Part shown: positions 45,033 to 54,300 of the stretch, in pieces
Position numbering within the stretch: the first letter of the stretch is position 1
How the letters are laid out: the number at the start of each line of letters is the position of its first letter
Origin: CAWJMD01 sp963845675
Lineage (GTDB): Bacteria > Actinomycetota > Actinomycetes > Actinomycetales > CAWJMD01
Assembly: GCA_963845675.1 (NCBI GenBank)
Contig: CAWJSX010000001.1
Coordinates: forward strand, 1,426,001 to 1,490,000
Direction: 5' to 3'
Length of the DNA: 64,000 nucleotides
Position numbers and translations under genes: made by a program
Notes under the pieces: generated by a model
The model's database searches: none
Told to the model about the DNA's origin: nothing
The model's input: only the letters and a program-made list of their open reading frames with translations

Positions 45033-47147
45033 TCAGGCGTTCGCGACGAGTTCCAGCACGTCGTCCCCGTAGCGCTCCAGCTTGCTCTGACCGATGCCAG
45101 AGATCGCCAGAAGCCCTTGCGTGTCAGTCGGTTTGCGGTAGGCGATCGCCTCCAGCGTGGCGTCGGTGAAGACCACGTAGGCCGGCACCTTGTTCTCCGC
45201 CGCCACGCCGGCGCGCCAGCCGCGCAGGCTCTCGAAGAGGTTCTCGTCGTAGTCCGGGGGGCAGTCGGCGCAGCGGCCGACCTTGCGCTCGGCGCCGGTG
45301 CTGAGCGACAGGCCGCACCCGCGGCACGTCGTGTGCAGCGACGACCGCTTCGCTCCCCTGGCCCGCCGACCCTCGGTGCCCCCGCCGGAGGCACCACCCC
45401 GGCCACGACGCGCCCGGTCGGACGGCGACGCCGGACGCAGCCCGTCCAGGAACCGCGAGGGGCGGCGGGTCGCGCGACCGCCCGGGGTCCGCGACAGGGT
45501 CCACGACAGCAGCAGCCGCTCTCGGGCCCGGGTGATGCCGACGTAGAGCAGGCGCCGCTCCTCCTCCACGGCCGCCTCCGCGTCGGCGAACGAGATCGGC
45601 ATCAGGCCCTCCGACAGGCCCACGAGCGCCACGACGTCCCACTCCAGGCCCTTCGCGGCGTGCAGCGACGCGAGGGTGACCCCGTCGACCGACGGCGCGT
45701 GCTGGGCGGCGGCGCGCTCCTCGAGCTCGGCCACCAGGTCGTTCAGCCGCGCACCCGGACGGGCCGCGGCCACGTCGTCGGCGAGCGCGGCCAGGGCCTG
45801 CAGCGACTCCCACCGCTCCCGGACCGCACCGGTTCCCGCCGGTGCCTCACGGGTCCAGCCGCCGGAGGCGAGGACGTCGCGGGCCACGTCCCCCAAGAGA
45901 GCCGACCCGTCGTCGGCCCGTGCGGCCCCCCGGAGCAGCAGGATCGCCTCGCGCACCTCCTTGCGGTGGAAGAAGCGCTCACCGCCACGCAGCAGGTAGC
46001 CGATCCCGGCGTCCGCGAGCGCCGCCTCCAGGGGCTGGGACTGGCCGTTCGTGCGGTAGAGGACGGCGATCTGACCGGCCGGGGTGCCGTCGGCGACCAG
46101 CTGGGCGATCCGCCGGGCGACCCCGGTCGCCTCGTCGACGTCGTCGGCGTACTCGGTGAGCTCGGGCTCCGGGCCTGCGGGACGCTGCGCCGCCAGCTCG
46201 ACCCGTGCCGTGCGGGCGTGCGCGGGCGCCTTGTCGAGCAGGCGGTTCGCCAGGCGGACCACCTGGGGGGTGGAGCGGTAGTTCCGGACCAGCCGGACCA
46301 CCTCGGCGCCGGGGAACCGGGTGCGGAACCCCAGGAGGTGCTGCGGCGACGCCCCGGCGAAGGAGTAGATGGTCTGGCTGGCGTCCCCGACGACGCACAG
46401 GTCGTCACGGTCGGCGAGCCACAGGTCGAGCAGCCGCTGCTGCAGTCCGGAGACGTCCTGGTACTCGTCCACCACGAAGTGGCGGTACTGGCCGCGGACG
46501 GTCGCGGCGATGTCGGGACGCTCCTCGAGGATGCCGGCCGTGAGCAGCAGGACGTCCTCGAAGTCGATCACGGCCCGGTCGGTCTTCACGTCCTCGTAGG
46601 AGCGCAGCAGCCGCGCGACGGTCGGTGCGTCGAGGCCGGCCGGGGCTCCCCGCTTGGCGGCCGCGGCCGCGGCCGGGTACTCGTCCGGTGTGAGCATGCT
46701 CACCTTCGACCACTCGATCTCCGCCGAGAGGTCGCGGACCGCGGCGCGGTCGACCGGCAGGCGGAGCCGGGAGGCGGCCTCTCCGACGAGTCGTGCCTTG
46801 TGGTCCACGAGTGGCGGCAGTGCGCCCCCGACGGCCTGTGGCCAGAAGTACTGGAGCTGCCGGAGCGCGGCCGAGTGGAACGTGCGCGCCTGGACGCCCA
46901 CGACCGCCAGATCCCGCAGCCGCGTACGCATCTCACCGGCGGCGCGGGCGGTGAAGGTGACGGCGAGCACCTGTGTCGGGGCGTACACGCCGCTGTGTAC
47001 GCCGTACGCGATGCGGTGCGTGATCGCGCGGGTCTTGCCCGTCCCGGCCCCCGCCAGCACGCAGACCGGACCCCGCAGGGACGTGGCGACGGCCCGCTGC
47101 TCGGGGTCGAGAGCGATCAGCACCGCGTCGGCATCCACTGTCAGCAC
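45033..47147 (-). CDS. uvrD2: UvrD2-type SF1 DNA helicase with HRDC
   Basis: A 704-residue 3'-5' DNA helicase. Walker A is GAGTGKT at about residue 33, motif II VVDEYQD, motif IV ANRLLD, motif V LASLHAAKGLEWDVV and motif VI YVGITRARERL. A tetracysteine (TCRGCGLSL then RCADCP) and a C-terminal HRDC domain (TQGLLAISGIGQSKLERYGD) match mycobacterial UvrD2 (Rv3198c), which is essential there. GTG 47147 is chosen; a second GTG lies one codon upstream. The frame is intact. It is next to whiB7 but has a separate transcript direction toward it. Confidence 0.93.
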   Translation of the reverse strand: MLTVDADAVLIALDPEQRAVATSLRGPVCVLAGAGTGKTRAITHRIAYGVHSGVYAPTQVLAVTFTARAAGEMRTRLRDLAVVGVQARTFHSAALRQLQYFWPQAVGGALPPLVDHKARLVGEAASRLRLPVDRAAVRDLSAEIEWSKVSMLTPDEYPAAAAAAKRGAPAGLDAPTVARLLRSYEDVKTDRAVIDFEDVLLLTAGILEERPDIAATVRGQYRHFVVDEYQDVSGLQQRLLDLWLADRDDLCVVGDASQTIYSFAGASPQHLLGFRTRFPGAEVVRLVRNYRSTPQVVRLANRLLDKAPAHARTARVELAAQRPAGPEPELTEYADDVDEATGVARRIAQLVADGTPAGQIAVLYRTNGQSQPLEAALADAGIGYLLRGGERFFHRKEVREAILLLRGAARADDGSALLGDVARDVLASGGWTREAPAGTGAVRERWESLQALAALADDVAAARPGARLNDLVAELEERAAAQHAPSVDGVTLASLHAAKGLEWDVVALVGLSEGLMPISFADAEAAVEEERRLLYVGITRARERLLLSWTLSRTPGGRATRRPSRFLDGLRPASPSDRARRGRGGASGGGTEGRRARGAKRSSLHTTCRGCGLSLSTGAERKVGRCADCPPDYDENLFESLRGWRAGVAAENKVPAYVVFTDATLEAIAYRKPTDTQGLLAISGIGQSKLERYGDDVLELVANA

Positions 47148-47265
47148 CACCTCATCCTGGCAACCGCCCCGGACATCGTGCGCCACGGGGCACGGAACAC
47201 CGGCCGTGGCCCACGGGTTACTCCGGGTGAACCGGACCTTCTCGACACCCTGGGAGCGACACTCG

Positions 47266-47523
47266 ATGGACCACAAGCCCGCCAACGGCACCGTGACGAT
47301 GTTCAGCACCACCTGGTGCGGCTACTGCCGCGTGCTGAAGAAGGCACTCGACCGTGAGGGCATCGGCTACACGGAGGTCAACATCGAGCAGCACCCCGAC
47401 GCCGCCGCCTACGTGACCAAGGTCAACAACGGCAACCAGACCGTCCCCACGCTGCTGTTCCCGGACGGCTCGTCGGCCACCAACCCCTCCGTCGGCGAGG
47501 TCAAGGTGCGGCTGGGCGTCTGA
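47266..47523 (+). CDS. Glutaredoxin/mycoredoxin-like protein
   Basis: An 85-residue thioredoxin-fold protein. It reads VTMFSTTWCGYCRVLKKAL with the CxxC active site WCGYC, then VNNGNQTVPTLLFPDGSSATNPSV holding the TVP cis-proline. In mycothiol-using actinobacteria the homologue at this position (Rv3198A) is the mycoredoxin Mrx1, which removes mycothiol from proteins. A GGGAG ribosome site precedes ATG 47266. It is divergent from uvrD2. Confidence 0.92.
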   Translation: MDHKPANGTVTMFSTTWCGYCRVLKKALDREGIGYTEVNIEQHPDAAAYVTKVNNGNQTVPTLLFPDGSSATNPSVGEVKVRLGV

Positions 47524-47540
47524 GCCCCCACGTCGAACCG

Positions 47541-48170
47541 GTGACCCCGGGCGTCCTCCACGCCCGGACCGCCGGGCTCGCAATGGCCGCGCTCGACTCC
47601 GGCGCCCGCTGCGCACGGGTCGCGGTCGACGGTGCCGTCGACGGCGACACCCGGGCTGCTGCCGAGGGCGTCGTCGAGTGGCTCGCCGGCCTGGGGCGAC
47701 CCGTGCTCCTCGTGAGCGCGGACGACTTCCTGCGCCCGAGGTCGGTGCGGCTCGAGTACGGCCCCGACGACCCGGACGCCGGGTACGAGCGCTGGGTCGA
47801 CCACCTGGCACTGCGACGTGAGGTCCTCGACCCGCTCGGCCCCGACGGTGACGGCCGGTGGCTGCCGACCCTCTGGGACGTCGCCGCCGACCGCGCGACC
47901 CGGGCACCGCGCGAGGTGGCACCGTCCGGGTCGGTGCTCGTCGTGCACGGTCCGTTCCTGCTGCGGTGGGAGACGGCCGACGCGTTCGACGTCACGCTGC
48001 ACCTGCAGACGTCGCCGGCCGCCCTGGAACGCCGGCTCCCCGACACCGACCGGCGACGTGTGCTCGGCGCCTGGCGCCGCTACGTCGACGAGACGTGGCC
48101 GCACGACCGCGCGGACCTCGTCGTCCGCGCCGACCACCCGGACCGCCCCGCGGTGGTCCACGCCGACTGA
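47541..48170 (+). CDS. Uridine kinase-like P-loop protein with degenerate Walker A
   Basis: A 209-residue protein that aligns with uridine kinase-like proteins. It has a RVAVDGAVDGDTRAAAEGVV N-terminal loop, LLVSADDFLRPRSVRLEYG with the substrate Asp pair, ERWVDHLALRREVLDPL, VLVVHGPFLLRWE and a RRRVLGAWRRYVDETWP lid. The P-loop normally reads GxxGxGKT, but here GAVDGDT lacks the Lys, so ATP binding is doubtful. GTG 47541 follows the glutaredoxin stop by 17 bases. Function is unclear. Confidence 0.7.
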   Translation: MTPGVLHARTAGLAMAALDSGARCARVAVDGAVDGDTRAAAEGVVEWLAGLGRPVLLVSADDFLRPRSVRLEYGPDDPDAGYERWVDHLALRREVLDPLGPDGDGRWLPTLWDVAADRATRAPREVAPSGSVLVVHGPFLLRWETADAFDVTLHLQTSPAALERRLPDTDRRRVLGAWRRYVDETWPHDRADLVVRADHPDRPAVVHAD

Positions 48171-48205
48171 GCGCCTCACGAGGGACCCACCCCGAGCCCC
48201 CCACG

Positions 48206-48268
48206 CGCCGACTGGTCGCATCTGGCGCGACACGCCGAGCGTGTCGCGCCAGATGCGACCAGTCGGCG
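48206..48268. repeat. Perfect 30-bp inverted repeat with 3-base loop
   Basis: The arm CGCCGACTGGTCGCATCTGG...CACGC at 48206-48235 is perfectly complementary to 48239-48268 around CGA. After a two-base mismatch it extends by a C-run/G-run (48197-48203 with 48271-48277). It lies between convergent genes with stops at 48170 and 48283. There is no uridine run after either arm, so it may be a bidirectional terminator or a mobile-type palindromic element. Confidence 0.8.
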
Positions 48269-48282
48269 GATGGGGGGCGTGG

Positions 48283-49299
48283 TTAGCGCCACGTGCCCTC
48301 GGTGGGCAGCGGCTCCCCGTACCAGTGCTCGACGAGGCGTCGCGAGATCGAGACACCCGGCGGGATCAGCAGCCTCCCGGAGCGGCAGTCCGCGAGCAGG
48401 TCGGCGCGGCTGAACCAGCGGGCCTCACCGATCTCGTCGCCGTCCACCGTGATCGTCGGGTCGACGGCGACACCGGAGCACCCCACCATCAGGGACGCCG
48501 GGAACGGCCAGGGCTGGCTGCCCAGGTAGGTCACCTCGCCCACCGTGACGCCCGACTCCTCGAAGACCTCGCGCCTCACCGCGTCCTCGAGCGACTCCCC
48601 CGGCTCGACGAAGCCGGCCAGCGTCGAGAACCGGTTCTCCGGCCAGCTCGGGTGCCGGCCCAGCAGCAACCGGTCAACGGCGTCGGTGACCGCGACGATG
48701 ACGGCCGGGTCCGTCCGCGGGTAGTGCTCGGTGCCGTCCTGCACGCAGCGGCGGACCCACCCGCCCTGCTCGGGCTCCGTCGGCGAGCCGCACCGCGGGC
48801 ACCGGGTGTGCGTGGCGTGCCAGTTCGACAGCGCGATCGCAGCCGTCACCAGCCCGGCCGCGGTGTCGTCGAGCACGGAGCCGATCTCGCGAAGGCCCGC
48901 GAGACGGCCGCCCCCGGGGCCGACGGCGTCCTCGTCGGGCGTGCCCGTGCGGGTCGCCGCCGTGAGCCGCTCGTCGTCCGGCAAGGGGTCGGCGACCGCC
49001 AGGTACTCCGTCCCGGCGACGTCGCGGCCCAGGTACACCCACAGCTGGTCCTCGGTCACGACCACCTCGGACGCCGGACGGAGCAGCAGGCGGGGCCCGG
49101 CGCGGTCGATGACCTCGACACGCGCCCCGACGAGCGACACCACCAAGGTCGCCGGGTCGGCCTGGCGGCTCGTGATCAGGTCGGCGTCGCGACGCAGGTG
49201 AGCCTGCCGGTCGAGCGGACCACGACCGAGGGCGAGCCGGCCGAGTGGTCCGTCCACCTGCCCGCTCGCAGGGACGGTGGTCGGTTCGCCGGGTGCCAC
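48283..49299 (-). CDS. nudC: NAD(+) diphosphatase / RNA deNADding Nudix enzyme
   Basis: A 338-residue NudC. The zinc region has CPRCGSPTEPEQGGWVRRC; one of the four usual cysteines is missing (RRCVQDGTEHYPRTDP), as in other actinobacterial members. The Nudix box is GFVEPGESLEDAVRREVFEESGV, broken here as GFVEPGES...REVFEESGV, and it is followed by the NudC hallmark LGSQPWPFPASLM. It hydrolyses NADH/NAD or removes NAD caps from RNA. GTG 49299 is the start, and the gene matches Rv3199c by position. Confidence 0.93.
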   Translation of the reverse strand: MAPGEPTTVPASGQVDGPLGRLALGRGPLDRQAHLRRDADLITSRQADPATLVVSLVGARVEVIDRAGPRLLLRPASEVVVTEDQLWVYLGRDVAGTEYLAVADPLPDDERLTAATRTGTPDEDAVGPGGGRLAGLREIGSVLDDTAAGLVTAAIALSNWHATHTRCPRCGSPTEPEQGGWVRRCVQDGTEHYPRTDPAVIVAVTDAVDRLLLGRHPSWPENRFSTLAGFVEPGESLEDAVRREVFEESGVTVGEVTYLGSQPWPFPASLMVGCSGVAVDPTITVDGDEIGEARWFSRADLLADCRSGRLLIPPGVSISRRLVEHWYGEPLPTEGTWR

Positions 49300-49394
49300 G
49301 CCGCCACCGTACGGGGCACGTCCGCGCCGCGGCGACGCGCCCGCCGACAGTGCCCCCGCCGGGTTCCGGCCCCTGCGCGCCGTACCGTTGGGCC

Positions 49395-50309
49395 GTGCCC
49401 CGTTCCCCCCTCGTCCTCGCCGCGTTGGCCAGCGGCGCCACGCCAGGCCTGGTGCCGGTCGTCACGCGCCCCACCGCCGTCGCGGGCGCCGACTTCGACA
49501 CTGCAGTGGTGACGGACGACCAGAACCGTCACTGGGTGGTGCGGGCGCCCGTGTCGGTCACCGCCGGCGCCGCGCTCGAGAGCGAGCTGGCCCTGCTGCG
49601 CGGCCTGCGCGACCCGGCCCGGGCGGCGCTGCCGTTCGCCCTGCCAGACCCCACCACGACGGTCGACCTGCCGGAGGGTGGACGGGCGATGGTCTACCGG
49701 TACCTGTCCGGGGAGCCGCTGCACCCCGGCGACCTCAACCCGGCCCTCGGAGCCGCGCTCGGCACCGCCCTCGCCGCCCTGCACGAGGTGCCGCGGAGCA
49801 TCGTCGAGGACGCGGGGCTGCCGGTGTACGAGGCCGACGAGTACCGCAGGCGGCGCATCGCCGAGCTCGACCGGGCGGCGGCGACCGGTCACGTGCCGTC
49901 CGGCCTGCTCACCCGCTGGGAGCGCGCCCTGGAGGACGTCGGACGCTGGCGCTTCCAGCCGACTGTGGTGCACGGCGACCTGGTCGCCGAGCACGTGCTC
50001 GTCGAGGACGACCGCGTCGTGGGCGTGCTCGACTGGGCGGAGGCCAAGGTCGCCGACCCCGCTGACGACCTCGCGTGGGTCGCGGTGGGGGCCGACGAGG
50101 CGGCGCTCGACTCGGTGCTCGAGGCCTACGCCATGGCCCGTGTCGACCAGCCCGACCGCAACCTGCCGCTGCGCGCCCGTCTGGCCGGCGAGCTGGCGCT
50201 GGCGCGCTGGCTGCTGCACGGCGTGCGGGCTGATGACTCCTCGGTCGTGGACGACGCCGTCTCGATGCTGCGCGAGCTGGCCTCCGACGTCGGCAGCGAC
50301 CCGCTGTAG
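49395..50309 (+). CDS. Aminoglycoside/macrolide phosphotransferase-like kinase
   Basis: A 304-residue APH/choline-kinase-fold protein. The C-terminal catalytic loop is VVHGDLVAEHVLVEDD, where HGD is intact but the Asn is His, as in some members. It is followed by GVLDWAEAKVADPADDLAW with the DFG-equivalent Asp. The N-terminus contains AVVTDDQNRHWVVRAP with an Arg rather than a Lys at the ATP site. GTG 49395 is the start. Resistance cannot be inferred from the sequence alone, though proximity to whiB7 is suggestive. Confidence 0.75.
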   Translation: MPRSPLVLAALASGATPGLVPVVTRPTAVAGADFDTAVVTDDQNRHWVVRAPVSVTAGAALESELALLRGLRDPARAALPFALPDPTTTVDLPEGGRAMVYRYLSGEPLHPGDLNPALGAALGTALAALHEVPRSIVEDAGLPVYEADEYRRRRIAELDRAAATGHVPSGLLTRWERALEDVGRWRFQPTVVHGDLVAEHVLVEDDRVVGVLDWAEAKVADPADDLAWVAVGADEAALDSVLEAYAMARVDQPDRNLPLRARLAGELALARWLLHGVRADDSSVVDDAVSMLRELASDVGSDPL

Positions 50310-50343
50310 GTCGTTGCGCCCCAGCCGTTCTCGGAGCGGCGCC

Positions 50344-50706
50344 TCACCGCGCGAGCAGCACGACGAGAAGCGCGACGACGGCGGGCAGCGTCTGCACCAG
50401 CAGGATCCGGCGGCTCACCGTCACCGCGCCGAACACGCCCGCCACCGCCACGCACAGCAGGAAGAACGTCTCCACCTGCCAGCGCTGCGGATCGTCCGAC
50501 ACCAGTCCCCAGACCAGTCCTGCGACCAGGAACCCGTTGTAGAGACCCTGGTTCGCGGCCAGCACCTTCGTCTGCCCGGCCTGCTCGACGGTGGTCCCGA
50601 AGGCCGCGCGACCGCGCGGCGTCGTCCAGAGCACCATCTCCAGCACGACCACGTAGACGTGGATCAGCGCGACCACGCCGACGAGGACCTGCCCCAGGAT
50701 CACCAC
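50344..50706 (-). CDS. DUF1304 membrane protein
   Basis: A 120-residue protein with four membrane segments. LVGVVALIHVYVVVLEMVLW, FLVAGLVWGLVSDDPQRW and LPAVVALLVVLLAR match the DUF1304 family, including the GLYNGFL and NQG motif after the second helix. Function is unknown. It is convergent with the phosphotransferase gene and faces the AMIN-like gene across an 85-base gap. Confidence 0.85.
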   Translation of the reverse strand: MVILGQVLVGVVALIHVYVVVLEMVLWTTPRGRAAFGTTVEQAGQTKVLAANQGLYNGFLVAGLVWGLVSDDPQRWQVETFFLLCVAVAGVFGAVTVSRRILLVQTLPAVVALLVVLLAR

Positions 50707-50791
50707 GGACGGAGCCTAGCCGCGGGACAACCACCGGGCCGCGGTGCGCGTGTACGGAGCACCACTCGGCACGCACACCCGGAGGTGTGAG

Positions 50792-51322
50792 ATGAGAAGG
50801 TTCCTCGCGGTTCTGGCCCTGCTCGCCGGCCTGCTCGGCGTCATGGCCCTGCCCCCCGCCTCAGCGGCTCCCTACTGCGGGATCCGTTGGGGCTCACTGC
50901 CCGAGCAGGCGCAACGGCCCACGTACGGCGAGGTCACCGATGTCCGGACCGGACGTCACGGCTGCTTCGACCGGCTCGTCCTCGACGTCGACGGGAAGGT
51001 CGGCGGCTACACGGTGAGCTACGTCCGCCAGGTGCGCCTCGACGGCTCGGGCTTCGTCCTGCCGGTGCGCGGCGGCGCCCGGCTCCAGGTGACGGCCAAC
51101 GCCGGCCTCGCCGACCCCACCGACCCCCGGTTCAGGAGCGGACGAGAGCTGGCCGACGTCACCGGCTACCGGACGTTCCGCCAGGTGGTCTCCGGAAGCA
51201 CCTTCGAGGGCTACACGACCCTCGGCCTGGGCGTGCGCGCACGGCTGCCCTTCCGGGTCTTCATCCTCGACGGCCCGGGTGACGCCAGCCGTCTGGTCGT
51301 GGACGTGGCTCACCGCTGGTGA
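50792..51322 (+). CDS. Secreted AMIN-like domain protein
   Basis: A 176-residue exported protein. The signal peptide is RRFLAVLALLAGLLGVMALP then ASAAP. The mature part, CGIRWGSLPEQAQRPTYGEV, VRTGRHGCFDRLVLDVDG and LPFRVFILDGPGDASRLVVDV, fits the AMIN-like beta domain with two cysteines for a disulfide. GGAGG is about six bases before ATG 50792. Its last 13 bases overlap the convergent adnB stop. Role is unknown; peptidoglycan or ligand binding is possible. Confidence 0.8.
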   Translation: MRRFLAVLALLAGLLGVMALPPASAAPYCGIRWGSLPEQAQRPTYGEVTDVRTGRHGCFDRLVLDVDGKVGGYTVSYVRQVRLDGSGFVLPVRGGARLQVTANAGLADPTDPRFRSGRELADVTGYRTFRQVVSGSTFEGYTTLGLGVRARLPFRVFILDGPGDASRLVVDVAHRW

Positions 51323-54300
51323 CGGGTGGGCACCTGGTCACCGGGGTCGATCTCGACCCCGGTGACCAGGTCGACCAGGTCCTGCTCGTCCAGGCCGTCG
51401 GCCGGACGGAGCGTCTGCCCGGTCGACACGTAGAAGAACGCCGCACCGACCTGATCGACCGGCACGCGCTCCAGACGCGCCCAGGCCAGCCGGTAGACCG
51501 CGAGCTGGACCGCGGCCGCCTGCAGCTGGTGCCCGGTCGGTGGCGTGCCGGTCTTCCAGTCCACGACGTCGTAGCCGACACCGAGCAGCTCCGACTGACC
51601 CGCCGGCGCGCGACCCGTCCGACCCGTGGACGTCGTGGCGGCGGTGGGCGACCCGAAGACCGGCGCGCCGGCGAACACGGCGTCGATCCTGCCCCGGAGG
51701 ACCATCCCGGCAACCGGGGTCTCGACGTCGACCTCGACGGCCACGACCTCGCGTGAGGCCCACTCGCTCGCCTCGAAGGTGGCCTGCAGGTCGGCCAGCT
51801 CTCGGTCGAGCGCCGTGTCGTCCCCCGCACCGGGCAGGTCGTCGAGGTCGATCAGGGCCTCGGACCGCAGGCGCTGCTCCATCCACGCGTGGAAGGCCGT
51901 CCCCCGGCGGGTGCTCGGCCGGGGCTCGCTGGGCATCGGTCGGCGCAACGCCAGGGCGAGAGCCGCAGGGTCGGCGGCGAGCTGGACGGCCCGCGACGCC
52001 GACAGGTGCGTCGGGAGCCGCACCCGCCCGCCACGGCCACCCCGCGCGGCGAGGTCCCGTTCGAGCAGCAGGCGCGCGATCTCGCCGTCCAGTCCCCCAC
52101 CGTCGGCGTCGAGGTCCTCGCGGCCCACCGGGCCGACGGAGCGCACCGCGTCCGCCGCCGCCTCGAGCGCGGCACGGCGCGCACCGAGGGGGTCGTACGG
52201 CCACGGGGCGGTGACGACACGGTCCCTCACGGGGTTGGGCTCGTCGACGGGCGGTGACACGAGGTCGGCCGCGGTCACGTCCACCAGCCGGACCCGGGCG
52301 TCGTCGGCGAGCCCGTCGACCACCTCGCGCAGGAAGCGCGACGCCACCCGTGGCTTGGTCGTCTCGTCCCACCAGAACCCGGACAGCAGCAGTGTGTGCC
52401 GGGGACGCGTGAACGCGACGTACGCGAGCCGTCGCTCCTCGGTCACCTCGTGCTCTCCGCAGTCGGCCTTGAAGTCCGTGAGCGACTGCTCGAGCGCCTT
52501 GAGGTGCGCGGGGTCCTGCCAGCGCCACACGGGCAGGGAGTCACGGTCTCCACGCAGGGAGTACGGCAGGTCGCCGATCGTCGTCGGCCAGCCGGGTGCG
52601 CTGTCGCGGCCCCTCGCCTGGGTGCCGGACGGGAACTTGCGCTCGACCAGGCCCGGCACGGCGACGACGTCCCACTCCAGTCCCTTGGCCGCGTGGACCG
52701 TGAGCAGCTGGACGGCCGTGGTGCTCGCCGTGAGGTCGTCACCCGCGACGACCGGCTCCTCCTGCTCCTGGTCGAGGCCGCGTTCCTTCTGGGCGGCCGC
52801 CTCGAGCCACGACAGGAACCCTCCGAGGGACGGCCGGTCCGCGGTGTCCGTGAACGACGCCGCGACATCGGTGAAGGCGTCCAGCTGGGACCGGGCGAGG
52901 GCCGCGTCGTCGGAGTCGGTGACGCTGGCGAGCTCGATCTCGAGCAGCAGCGTCCGCTCGACCTCGCCGACCAGCTCGGCGAGGGGCAGCGAGGCCGAGC
53001 GTCGCAGTCGGGCCAGCTCGGCGGCCAGGTGCGTCAGCCGCTCGTGGCCCGTGGGCGACAGGCCGGGTCCGTCGGCGGGCGACCAGCCGCGCGGGGGCAG
53101 TGTGTCGAGGGCGTCCACGATGCTCGAGTCGTCGACGGCATCGGGGTCGGGGACGACCGTCGCGTCCGACGTCAGGCCCGCGCCGGTGTCGCTCCCACGG
53201 CCGCGGGCCCGCGCCGACAGCGACCGCGCCCAGCGGCCGAGCGCCATCAGGTCGCGCGGGCCGATCCGCCAGCGCGGCCCGGTCATGAGCCGCACGAGCG
53301 CGTCTCCGCGGGACGGGTCGTGCAGCACCCGGAGCGTCGCGACGACGTCTGCCACCTCCGGCCGGTCGAGCAGGCCGCCCAGGCCGACCACCTCGACGGG
53401 GAGCCCCTGGGCGCGAAGGGCGTTCTCCAGGAAGGGGAACTGCTTCCGCTGCCGGCACAGCACCGCGACGGTCGGCCCGCCGGTTCCCTTCCAGAGCTCG
53501 GCGACCCGCGACGCGACGGCGGCCGCCTCGTCCTCCTGCGTGGCGTGCCAGCTCACCTCGACGACACCCTCCCCTGCACCGGGCCGGGCGACGAGGGCGG
53601 GCACCGGGACCGCGGCCCGGGTGCGCAACGGGGCGGACACCAGGTTCGCCAGGTCGAGGGCGACCCGGTCGTTGCGCCAGGACGTGCTGAGGGACTGGAC
53701 GGGCGCCGGCGAGCCGTCCGGCAGCGGGAAGTGTCGGGGGAAGTGGTCGAGGTTGGCGGCGCTGGCACCGCGCCAGCCGTAGATCGACTGGTGGGGGTCC
53801 CCGACCGCCGTGACGGCGTGCCCGGCGGCGAACAAGGACCGGAGCAGGCTGAGCTGCGCGTGCGAGGTGTCCTGGTACTCGTCCAGCAGCACCACGCGGA
53901 AGCGGGCCCGCTCCCCGGCGGCGACGTCGGGGACGGCGGCGAGCCGGGCCCCGAGCCGCACCTGGTCGCCGAAGTCCAGGGTCTCGAGCTCGCGCTTGCG
54001 CCGCAGGTAGGCCTCGACGACGGGGACGAGGGCCCGACGCTGCCGGGCCGTCGACAGCACCGAGGCGACGCCACCGGTCTTCGTCGGGGCCGCGGGGGCG
54101 CCTCCCTTGTCGTCCTTGGGGAGGCTGGCGGCGCGCTGCTCCAGGTCGTCGAGGAGGTCGAGCAGGTCGCGCGGCTCCACCAGGTGCTCGGCGCACTGGC
54201 CTGCGAGGGAGAGCACGGCCCCGACGAGCCAGTCGATGCCGAGGTCGAGGGCCGCGAGGTCGGTCCCCTGGTCCCCGTCGCCGTCCCAGGACTCCACCAC

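Noticed and set aside
44928..47357. An 809-codon plus-strand open frame
   Set aside because: Antisense to uvrD2, which holds every SF1 helicase motif; the frame has no domain and no ribosome site.
49395..50309. A true antibiotic-resistance phosphotransferase
   Set aside because: HGD is present but the ATP-site Lys and catalytic Asn are not conserved; a resistance claim cannot be supported from sequence alone.
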